Below the pieces are notes generated by a model, which was not told the DNA's origin, searched no databases, and saw nothing but the letters and a program-made list of their open reading frames with translations. The position numbers and the translations under genes were made by a program. Positions 1 through 6,675 of a stretch of 7,200 nt of DNA are shown here, piece by piece; position 1 is the first letter of the stretch; the number at the start of each line of letters is the position of its first letter. The stretch comes from Gorillibacterium sp. GTDB lineage: Bacteria > Bacillota > Bacilli > Paenibacillales > NBRC-103111. The DNA lies in assembly GCA_014380705.1 (NCBI GenBank), contig JACMJI010000243.1, positions 1 through 7,200 of the forward strand, in the 5' to 3' direction.

Positions 1-66
1 GCTTCGATTCGTTCATCCAGAAAAAGCTGATATTGCTCAATTCAACACTAACGTGTTTGTTTTTGT

Positions 67-91
67 GTGACTCTGGCCGAAGCCTTGTCAC
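67..91 (-). other. UUCG-capped hairpin in the rRNA leader
   Basis: On the minus strand the sequence forms GTGAC - AA - GGC - TTCG - GCC - AGA - GTCAC: a 5-bp outer stem, a small internal loop and a 3-bp GGC/GCC stem closed by a stable UUCG tetraloop. It lies just downstream of the boxA-like element. It may be a leader structure used for antitermination or pre-16S processing, but only the pairing is visible and the role is inferred. Confidence 0.5.
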
Positions 92-109
92 GCTGCTTGT
101 TTACTCGTT

Positions 110-124
110 GTTCAGTTTTCAAAG
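110..124 (-). promoter_or_regulatory. boxA-like antitermination element of the rRNA leader
   Basis: The minus-strand sequence CTTTGAAAACTGAAC matches the CTTTGAAAAC core that recurs in Bacillales rRNA leaders, where it is thought to load NusB/NusE for antitermination. Its position, about 45 nt downstream of the proximal -10, fits that role. The identification rests on sequence resemblance only. Confidence 0.55.
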
Positions 125-165
125 GGCTGTAATCTCCACATCGTTTCCTCAGCGGCGACTCTTAT

Positions 166-195
166 ATCATACCACAGCTTACATATAAAATGCAA
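166..195 (-). promoter_or_regulatory. rRNA promoter P2 (proximal), extended -10
   Basis: On the minus strand, -35 TTGCAT (190-195), an 18-bp spacer and -10 TATGAT (166-171) are preceded by TGG, giving the extended -10 form TGnTATnnT. A/T-rich DNA lies just upstream. A G-containing start region (ATAAGAG) follows at the right distance. It leads straight into the typical rRNA leader. The -35 is weak and the extended -10 probably compensates. Confidence 0.6.
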
Positions 196-259
196 GTTGT
201 TTTTTCAAGCCGTTAGCTGGCTTACTACTTCTTAAGTCCACCGCAAAAGCGGCTTGATT

Positions 260-289
260 AATATAGCACACCAGCTTTAGAAAAAGCAA
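260..289 (-). promoter_or_regulatory. rRNA promoter P1 (distal), extended -10
   Basis: On the minus strand, -35 TTGCTT (284-289), an 18-bp spacer and -10 TATATT (260-265) are preceded by TGC (extended -10). Its architecture matches that of P2 94 bp downstream, and tandem promoters are usual for Bacillales rRNA operons. The upstream DNA (290-345) is A/T-rich and could act as an UP element. Confidence 0.5.
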
Positions 290-344
290 GACTTTTCTTT
301 ACAGTTAATTCGGTCAACTCCACTTCGATGAAAGCAAAGCGAAA

Positions 345-390
345 ATCTAAAAAGACTTCCATTCCACAGCAAGTGTGGGATGGAAGTCTT
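345..390 (-). terminator. Rho-independent terminator of lysS
   Basis: A 17-bp stem (352-368 with 374-390) has a 5-nt loop and a single G-U wobble. On the minus strand it is followed by TTTTT. It begins 27 nt after the lysS stop codon and separates lysS from the rRNA promoters. It is the strongest hairpin in the window. Confidence 0.92.
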
Positions 391-416
391 CTAAATATAT
401 CCGTAAACCGTTCTAC

Positions 417-1970
<1,554 letters not shown>

Positions 1971-2011
1971 TTAAGAACCGCATAGAGAAACGTATTCTTT
2001 CTTATATTTGG

Positions 2012-2037
2012 AAAAAAGCTTCCGAGGGAAGCTTTTT
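2012..2037 (-). terminator. Intrinsic terminator between greA and lysS (possible lysS attenuator)
   Basis: A perfect 11-bp stem (2013-2023 with 2027-2037) has a 3-nt loop. On the minus strand the descending arm runs into six T residues. Because both arms end in A/T runs it could also act on the plus strand. It lies 166 nt after the greA stop but only about 92 nt before the lysS start, so it may be either a late greA terminator or an attenuator in a lysS leader. Confidence 0.7.
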
Positions 2038-2150
2038 AGCGTATCTGTTAAGCCATAACTTACGTATCCGTGGAAACCAGATCATTTATCGGTAAAAACC
2101 TAGCTCCGTTGCGATCACTAACTAGAGTAAAAGGCTGGCCTGACCTGCAT

Positions 2151-2179
2151 AGAAGAAAGGATAAGTTTGCTCCTTATCC
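2151..2179 (-). terminator. Weak hairpin after greA, possible terminator
   Basis: The 7-bp stem GGATAAG/CTTATCC (2159-2165 with 2173-2179) has a 7-nt loop. On the minus strand it is followed by TTTCTTCT. It lies 24 nt after the greA stop codon. The stem is A/T-rich and the T tract is interrupted, so termination would be partial at best. Confidence 0.4.
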
Positions 2180-2203
2180 CCTCTAATCCTTCAAGAAAAA
2201 GCT

Positions 2204-2680
2204 CTACTTTGTAATATCCATGATCATGTATTGAATGATACCTGCAGGCACATTAATGTCTACGGTAGCGCCCTTCTTCTGACCAATAATTGCACGGCCT
2301 ACCGGACTTTCATTGGATATCTTACTTTCAAATGGATCTGACTCCGCTGTGCCAACGATCGTGTAATCAATCAAGTCCCCAAATTCCAAGTCCTTTAATG
2401 TAACCCTAGTTCCAATGCCCACCGTATTGATATCCACTTCTTCATTGTTGATAATTCGTGCATTGCGCAGAAGCTTCTCCAGTTGAAGAATCCGTCCTTC
2501 GATAAATGCTTGCTCGTTCTTGGCATCATCGTATTCAGAGTTTTCACTGATATCTCCGTATCCAATAGCGGTCTTGATCCGTTCTGCCACCTCACGGCGC
2601 TTCACTGATTTCAGAGTTTCAAGCTCTGATTCCAGCTTCTTAAGGCCTGTCTGCGTTAGAATCGTTTCCTTTTCGCTCAT
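2204..2680 (-). CDS. greA: Transcription elongation factor GreA
   Basis: GreA enters the RNA polymerase secondary channel and stimulates cleavage of backtracked transcripts. The 158-residue protein matches the family length (157 in B. subtilis). Residues 1-75 form the N-terminal antiparallel coiled coil, with the tip motif GDISENSEYDDAKNEQ carrying the acidic pair D43 and E46 that positions the catalytic Mg2+. Residues from about 80 to 158 are the FKBP-like domain, with SPVGRAIIGQKKGATVDINVPAG near the end. The frame is open ten codons further up, but the ATG at 2678-2680 gives the normal N-terminus (MSEKETILTQTGLKKLE) and has AGGGGA 9 nt upstream. It sits between dusB and lysS, a place not used in B. 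subtilis but, as I recall, seen in Paenibacillus. It has its own consensus promoter. Confidence 0.96.
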   Translation of the reverse strand: MSEKETILTQTGLKKLESELETLKSVKRREVAERIKTAIGYGDISENSEYDDAKNEQAFIEGRILQLEKLLRNARIINNEEVDINTVGIGTRVTLKDLEFGDLIDYTIVGTAESDPFESKISNESPVGRAIIGQKKGATVDINVPAGIIQYMIMDITK

Positions 2681-2717
2681 TCCGACAAATCCCCTGTCTA
2701 ATGAATTCACAAAAGTT

Positions 2718-2743
2718 GCCGCAAGTCCGATCGATCCAGCGGC
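2718..2743 (-). other. Possible hairpin in the greA 5' leader
   Basis: Minus-strand arms GCCGC and GCGGC enclose a 16-nt loop that contains the self-complementary GATCGATC. The hairpin ends about 38 nt before the greA start codon. It has no T tract and is too far up to cover the ribosome-binding site. A role in mRNA stability or autoregulation would be speculation. Confidence 0.25.
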
Positions 2744-2810
2744 TTCCTTCTACTATATGGGCTGCACCCAAATGACATGTCAATTGCTTCACTTTTTAAG
2801 TTTACGACTG

Positions 2811-2839
2811 ATTATATTGCAACACCCTCTAATTGTCAA
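2811..2839 (-). promoter_or_regulatory. Consensus sigma-A promoter for greA
   Basis: On the minus strand this is a perfect TTGACA (2834-2839), a 17-bp spacer and a perfect TATAAT (2811-2816). Transcription should start near 2804, giving a leader of about 124 nt before the greA ATG at 2680. It is the best-scoring promoter visible in the window and separates greA from the folate-dusB unit. Confidence 0.9.
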
Positions 2840-2878
2840 TCGTAAAACGAACAAGAAGGTGTCCTATAAGATACTAAA

Positions 2879-3886
2879 TCAGTGAAATATTTCCTCATTC
2901 CTGCCTTCCTTACCGTTGCCAAGTTGACCGACAAACTGATCAAGCGTTTCGACAATTTCATCGCGTCCTGTCATTTCCATAATGACATCTTTGACACGTG
3001 CGCCGCCAGTCATGCCTTTTAGATACCATGCTAGATGCTTACGCATCTCTTTAACGGCAACTAATTCACCCTTTAGTGCAGCAAGTCGATCAAGATGAAG
3101 CACAGCAATCCGACATTTTTCCTCAGGCGAAGGCTCTGGTACGAGAACTCCTTCTGTCAGATAACGAACCGTACGATACAACATCCAAGGGTTACCCAGT
3201 GCTCCCCTGCCAATCATTACGCCATCGCATCCGGTTTGGTCCAACATCCGTTTCGCGTCCTCGGGAGTAAACACGTCTCCATTACCGATGACTGGAATCG
3301 ACACGGTTTGTTTAACTTCCCTAATGATATCCCAATTAGCCGTACCACTATACATCTGAACCCGGGTACGACCATGGACCGAGACAGCGGAGCCTCCGCC
3401 ATTCTCGACAGCTTTTGCATTGGCGAGGGCGTAAATATGCTCATCATCCCACCCAATCCGCATTTTTACCGTAACAGGCTTTTTAACAGCCTTAACAACT
3501 TCCGTGATCATCTGTTCAATACGGTCGGGTGAAAGGAGCCATCTGGCGCCCGCATCACATTTGGTTACCTTAGGCACAGGGCAACCCATGTTAATATCGA
3601 TAATATCAGCGTTGGTGTGTTGATCCACGACTTTCGCAGCTGCAACAAGCGACTCCGTATCTCCACCAAATATCTGCAAACTGAGCGGCTTCTCTCGATC
3701 ATCCACATATAACATTTCCATTGTTCGTTTATTTCCATGCATGATTGCTTTGTCACTCACCATCTCAGCGCAAACCAACCCACAACCAAATTCCTTAGCG
3801 ATCAGGCGGAAAGCCGGGTTGCAGACGCCGGCCATAGGAGCCAGCACAACGTTGTTTGGGGCGACTACATTCCCTATTTTTAACAT
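2879..3886 (-). CDS. dusB: tRNA-dihydrouridine synthase B
   Basis: This FMN- and NADPH-dependent enzyme reduces specific uridines in tRNA to dihydrouridine. The 335-residue protein matches B. subtilis DusB/YacF (333 aa) along its length. Visible motifs in TIM-barrel order are VLAPMAGV (14-21, FMN site), DINMGCPVPK with the catalytic Cys102, KMRIGW (141-146), HGRTR (171-175), GNGDV (201-205) and MIGRGALGNPW (224-234, FMN phosphate). The helical tRNA-binding domain follows from about 250. The frame can be opened six codons earlier at a TTG (3902-3904), but the ATG at 3884-3886 has AGAGGAG about 6 nt upstream and gives the usual MLKIG start. It follows the XRE gene by 27 nt, so it is probably cotranscribed with the folate genes. 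Confidence 0.97.
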   Translation of the reverse strand: MLKIGNVVAPNNVVLAPMAGVCNPAFRLIAKEFGCGLVCAEMVSDKAIMHGNKRTMEMLYVDDREKPLSLQIFGGDTESLVAAAKVVDQHTNADIIDINMGCPVPKVTKCDAGARWLLSPDRIEQMITEVVKAVKKPVTVKMRIGWDDEHIYALANAKAVENGGGSAVSVHGRTRVQMYSGTANWDIIREVKQTVSIPVIGNGDVFTPEDAKRMLDQTGCDGVMIGRGALGNPWMLYRTVRYLTEGVLVPEPSPEEKCRIAVLHLDRLAALKGELVAVKEMRKHLAWYLKGMTGGARVKDVIMEMTGRDEIVETLDQFVGQLGNGKEGRNEEIFH

Positions 3887-3913
3887 AATAATCTCCTCTC
3901 GCAATTTAAAAAG

Positions 3914-4126
3914 TTATAAATTATTCTTAGGGAGTAACTCCCTTGGTGAGATATCCAGCGCTTCTGAAATCAGCTCAATCAGCTTAGGATCTGCTCTGCG
4001 GGCCCCGCGTTCTACAGCACCTAACACAGATACGGAAACTCCCATTCGCTCCGCCAGACCTGTTTGTGTGAATCCCTTTAGCTTTCGGAAAGCACGAATT
4101 CGCAGGGCATCCTTCATAATATCCAT
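3914..4126 (-). CDS. Small XRE/Cro-family helix-turn-helix protein (YazB-like)
   Basis: This 70-residue protein consists almost entirely of one Cro/C1-type DNA-binding domain. ALRIRAFRKLKG forms helix 1, FTQTGLAERMGVSVSVLGAVERG (19-41) is the helix-turn-helix with its usual VERG end, and residues 47-66 form the closing helices. It has no sensor or membrane segment. A small HTH gene (yazB) holds the same place between folK and the dus gene in B. subtilis; as far as I know its target is not established. The start is uncertain. ATG 4124-4126 overlaps the folBK end by 13 nt and has AAGGA 12 nt up. ATG 4115-4117 makes an ATGA overlap with the folBK stop and would give 67 residues. Either way, translation is probably coupled to folBK. 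It may regulate its own operon, but no operator was identified. Confidence 0.88.
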   Translation of the reverse strand: MDIMKDALRIRAFRKLKGFTQTGLAERMGVSVSVLGAVERGARRADPKLIELISEALDISPRELLPKNNL

Positions 4127-4956
4127 TTTTTAACACCGTCCTTGCCGTCCAAGTGTTCAATATGTTGGGAAAGAGATACGATTCCAGGAACACTGTCGTC
4201 GTCAGCAATCTCCGCAAGCGGGATAAGAACGAACGCACGTAATGGAAGCCTTGGATGAGGAATGGTTAGTCGCGGCAACCTCAGCTCAGCCTGACTGTAT
4301 AGCAGTAAATCTAGGTCAATGGTTCTAGGGCCCCAACGAATGTCGCGCTTACGACCAAGCTGTTGTTCAACCCGTTGCAATTCAAGCATTAGTTCCTCGG
4401 GGGGTAAATCGGTTCGAATCGCTATTGCCATGTTAAGAAATTGTTCTTGCTCTGTATATCCAATCGGGTCCGTTTCATAAAAGGAGGATTGCCGGACTAT
4501 TTTAATCCGCGGGTGCAGGGAAAGCAACCGGACTGCCTCTTGCAACAGGTTTAACCGATTACCGATATTTGACCCCAATCCGATGAACGCCTCAATAGGT
4601 CGACGACGGCAAATTTCCACACTAGCACCTTCAAAATGGATATTGAACGGTGGATTTGGCTTTGTAATTCTTACCATGACCTCTTGGAGGATGGAGTAGT
4701 GTTCCAGAAGGTCCGCAGCCACGTGTTCCGCAACGGCCTCAATCAGCTTGAACGTCCGATTCTCAACAATATTCTTGATGCGTTCATACAGCTCTGCATA
4801 ATTGACCGTTTCCTCAAGGTCATCCATGTATCCAGCTCTTGATAGGGGCAAACTCAATTCAACGTCGGCAAGAAAGCGTTGACCCAGCTTGTTTTCTTCC
4901 GGAAGCACCCCATGATAACCATAAAACGCCATCTGGGACAAGATCATTTTATCCAT
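4114..4956 (-). CDS. folBK: Bifunctional dihydroneopterin aldolase / HPPK (FolB-FolK fusion)
   Basis: One 280-residue protein carries two successive folate steps. Residues 1-117 are FolB, which cleaves 7,8-dihydroneopterin to 6-hydroxymethyl-dihydropterin and glycolaldehyde. By comparison with S. aureus FolB, the active-site residues are E21 (in GYHGVLPEEN), Y53, E73 and K99 (in VRITKPNPP). Residues 121-280 are FolK, which pyrophosphorylates that product. It shows GLGSNIGNR (126-134), FYETDPIG, the HPPK signature RWGPRTIDLDLLLY (207-220) with Mg2+ ligands D214 and D216, and IPHPRLPLRAFVLIPLAEI (232-250). The join is only RRRP, with no start codon for a separate FolK nearby, so this is a real in-frame fusion rather than two overlapping genes. 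GAGGTG lies 9 nt before the ATG, 13 nt after the folP stop. Confidence 0.95.
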   Translation of the reverse strand: MDKMILSQMAFYGYHGVLPEENKLGQRFLADVELSLPLSRAGYMDDLEETVNYAELYERIKNIVENRTFKLIEAVAEHVAADLLEHYSILQEVMVRITKPNPPFNIHFEGASVEICRRRPIEAFIGLGSNIGNRLNLLQEAVRLLSLHPRIKIVRQSSFYETDPIGYTEQEQFLNMAIAIRTDLPPEELMLELQRVEQQLGRKRDIRWGPRTIDLDLLLYSQAELRLPRLTIPHPRLPLRAFVLIPLAEIADDDSVPGIVSLSQHIEHLDGKDGVKKWIL

Positions 4957-4969
4957 TTATGTCCACACC

Positions 4970-5815
4970 TCACTGGTAGCCTTGAAAGTTCATAATAGCA
5001 TCGGCCATCATCGCCGCTCGCTTATTTTCTTTAACATCATGCACACGAACCATTGCACAGCCCTGATAGACACCTAGCGCCGTTGTCGTTAGTGTACCCT
5101 CTAGCACATCCTCTGCCTGTCCTCCAAGAACATGACGAAGGGTGCGTTTACGTGAAGCGGCAAGAAGCACCGGATAGCCAAGCTCTGTCAGTATATTCAG
5201 ACTGCCAAGCAACTGAAGGTTATGTTCATAGGTCTTGGCAAAACCAATCCCTGGGTCCAGCATAATCTGCTCCTGGCGAACACCTGCAGCTTGAGCAATC
5301 TTAATACTCTCCATAAGATCGGCCGCAACGTCAAATGCAAAATCTATATAGTCCATGTCTGGACGATTATGCATGAGAATGATCGGGCAGTCAAATGCAG
5401 CAGCTACCTTGGCCATTTCTGGATCTTTGCGGCAGCCCCATATGTCGTTGATGATATGTGCGCCAGCTTCTAGTGCTTTTTGGGCTGTTGTGGACTTGTA
5501 GGTATCAATGGAAAGGGGAACATGGACCTCTCGTTTCAGTGCTTCAATTACAGGGATGACCCGGCTAAGTTCCTCCCTCTCACTAACAAAGGCCGCACCT
5601 GGTCGGGTTGACTCTCCACCGATATCGATTAAGTCGGCACCCTCTGCTACCATAGCTTTCGCTTGCTGTACCGCAGCCTCAACTGTGGTAAAACGTCCTC
5701 CATCGGAGAACGAATCCGGTGTGACATTTAAAATTCCCATAATCAAAGTACCCGCACCCATCTTCAGCGTAAGCCCGCGGCAGTTCAGCGTACGGAGTTC
5801 GCGTTTGCCTACCAT
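4970..5815 (-). CDS. folP: Dihydropteroate synthase
   Basis: This enzyme condenses hydroxymethyl-dihydropterin pyrophosphate with p-aminobenzoate to dihydropteroate and is the target of sulfonamides. The 281-residue protein has the full set of motifs: MGILNVTPDSFSDGG (26-40), DLIDIGGESTRPG (61-73), SIDTYK (102-107), IINDIWG (121-127), LDPGIGFAKT (186-195), AASRKR (219-224, pterin and phosphate site) and VRVHD (256-260). The TIM-barrel order and length are normal for FolP. GAGG lies 8 nt before the ATG. It is the first gene of a tight folP-folBK-XRE-dusB unit and is separated from pabA by 112 nt containing a terminator-like hairpin. No promoter of its own was found between that hairpin and its start. 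Confidence 0.98.
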   Translation of the reverse strand: MVGKRELRTLNCRGLTLKMGAGTLIMGILNVTPDSFSDGGRFTTVEAAVQQAKAMVAEGADLIDIGGESTRPGAAFVSEREELSRVIPVIEALKREVHVPLSIDTYKSTTAQKALEAGAHIINDIWGCRKDPEMAKVAAAFDCPIILMHNRPDMDYIDFAFDVAADLMESIKIAQAAGVRQEQIMLDPGIGFAKTYEHNLQLLGSLNILTELGYPVLLAASRKRTLRHVLGGQAEDVLEGTLTTTALGVYQGCAMVRVHDVKENKRAAMMADAIMNFQGYQ

Positions 5816-5848
5816 TTACCATCCCTCACCTATCCAAGGCTCTAATGT

Positions 5849-5890
5849 AAAAAAGAGAAAGTCGTGACCACTTATAGGGGTGTCACGACT
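5849..5890 (-). terminator. Rho-independent terminator between pabA and folP
   Basis: On the minus strand, a 9-bp perfect stem (AGTCGTGAC arm at 5860-5868, GTCACGACT arm at 5882-5890) with a 13-nt loop is followed by TTTCTCTTTTTT. It begins 37 nt after the pabA stop and ends 33 nt before the folP start. This is the place where pabC lies in related clusters. It should reduce transcription into folP unless it is conditional. Confidence 0.8.
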
Positions 5891-5927
5891 GTTCCATTCC
5901 ATATATCTGGAAAAGACTAGCAAGCCA

Positions 5928-6509
5928 TTAAACTCCACTAACAGGAGACAGCCCGACAAAGTTTCGCAAGAGCTGCATTCCATTTTCAGTGATGATGGAT
6001 TCTGGGTGAAACTGCACACCCTCGATAGCATACTCCTTATGACGCAACCCCATAATCTCACCCGCTTCTGTCCATGCGCTAATCTCTAAGCAATCGGGTA
6101 ATGTCTCACGCTTCACAATTAGCGAGTGATAACGTGTTGCCGTGAAGGGATTGTCAATCTCCAGAAAAATCGTTTTACCATCATGATGGATTTGTGAAGT
6201 TTTGCCATGCATCAGATTCTCTGCCCTCACCACATCTCCACCAAAAGCTTGCCCTATGGCCTGATGCCCGAGGCATACACCGAGTATGGGCAATTTCCCT
6301 TTAAAATACCCGATCACATCAAGGCAAATACCTGCCTCGTTCGGTGTACAGGGTCCTGGCGAGAGCAGAATACGGCTCGGCTTAAGTTCCTCGATCCCTT
6401 CGAGGGTGATTTCATTGTTGCGACGAACCACGATTTCTTCACCAATCTCGCCCAAATATTGAACCAGATTATAAGTAAACGAATCGAAATTGTCGATGAC
6501 CAGAATCAT
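5928..6509 (-). CDS. pabA: Aminodeoxychorismate/anthranilate synthase glutamine amidotransferase subunit
   Basis: This 193-residue class I glutamine amidotransferase hydrolyses glutamine and passes ammonia to a chorismate-using partner (PabB for p-aminobenzoate, or TrpE for anthranilate). Visible features are [19 protein letters not shown] at the start, the oxyanion-loop motif [11 protein letters not shown] (50-60), nucleophile C79 in [10 protein letters not shown], and the H168/E170 pair in VQFHPESI. The ATG at 6507-6509 has AAAGGAG 9 nt upstream. The frame stays open a further 19 codons through the hexamer repeat, but those upstream ATGs lack a good ribosome-binding site. PabA and TrpG cannot be told apart by sequence, and in B. 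subtilis one protein serves both pathways. No pabB or pabC flanks it here. A weak possible promoter lies upstream: TATAAC at about 6598-6603 without a good -35. Confidence 0.95.
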   Translation of the reverse strand: MILVIDNFDSFTYNLVQYLGEIGEEIVVRRNNEITLEGIEELKPSRILLSPGPCTPNEAGICLDVIGYFKGKLPILGVCLGHQAIGQAFGGDVVRAENLMHGKTSQIHHDGKTIFLEIDNPFTATRYHSLIVKRETLPDCLEISAWTEAGEIMGLRHKEYAIEGVQFHPESIITENGMQLLRNFVGLSPVSGV

Positions 6510-6530
6510 GATCACTCGCTCCTTTGTGCT

Positions 6531-6566
6531 TAGCATTAGCACTAGCATTAGCACTAGCATTAGCAT
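6531..6566 (-). repeat. Hexanucleotide tandem repeat, 6 x RTGCTA, upstream of pabA
   Basis: Six perfect-length 6-bp units read on the minus strand as ATGCTA or GTGCTA (ATGCTA four times, GTGCTA twice, partly alternating as a 12-bp unit). The array ends 21 nt before the pabA start codon and just before the AAAGGAG ribosome-binding site. The units are in frame with pabA without a stop codon, so they could encode a short Met/Val-Leu repeat. The last unit with its flank can also fold as GTGCT/AGCAC. Confidence 0.9.
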
Positions 6567-6634
6567 TAAAATAGCTATTCCATTATCTGTACTCTATGTT
6601 ATAGGCTTTTTCCCTCGTGCGCAATCTGATAGAG

Positions 6635-6660
6635 CAAAAAAGCCCCCAAAAGGGGCTTTT
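6635..6660 (-). terminator. Rho-independent terminator of cysK
   Basis: A 9-bp stem AAAAGCCCC/GGGGCTTTT (6652-6660 with 6638-6646) has a 5-nt loop. On the minus strand it runs into six T residues. It begins 15 nt after the cysK stop codon, so cysK and pabA should be separate transcripts. Confidence 0.92.
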
Positions 6661-6675
6661 AGATGACTATTGTTA

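Larger units (their letters stand above)
1..160 (-). other. 5' leader of an rRNA operon (pre-16S leader)
   Basis: Read on the minus strand, this is the spacer between rRNA promoters and a 16S gene lying beyond the left edge. It carries the phrase AAGAGTCGCCGCTGAGG just after the promoter, and CTTTGAAAACTGAACAACG (positions about 106-124), which I recognise from Bacillales and Paenibacillus rRNA leaders and which resembles the boxA antitermination element. The conserved first bases of mature 16S (AGAGTTTGATCCTGG) are not present, so the mature rRNA is outside the window. An rRNA operon directly after lysS also matches B. subtilis, where rrnJ follows lysS. The element identity comes from pattern memory; transcription ends and processing sites are not visible. 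Confidence 0.8.

Noticed and set aside
3076..4133. Plus-strand open frames opposite dusB and the XRE gene (up to 145 codons)
   Set aside because: They are antisense shadows of well-supported genes, with no family motifs or start signals.
5816..6061. Minus-strand 81-codon frame between pabA and folP, considered as a pabC remnant
   Set aside because: It is mostly a shifted frame of pabA, contains the terminator hairpin, and shows no aminodeoxychorismate lyase motifs.
6531..6566. CRISPR-like array
   Set aside because: The unit is 6 bp with no spacers; it is a simple tandem repeat.
6510..6570. TRAP-binding site before pabA, as known for B. subtilis trpG
   Set aside because: TRAP sites need many GAG/UAG triplets spaced by 2-3 nt. 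Here the UAG triplets in the repeat are too few and too far apart.
6567..6634. pabA promoter TTGCGC...TATAAC
   Set aside because: The spacer is only 15 bp and the -35 is poor, so it is mentioned under pabA but not listed as a feature.
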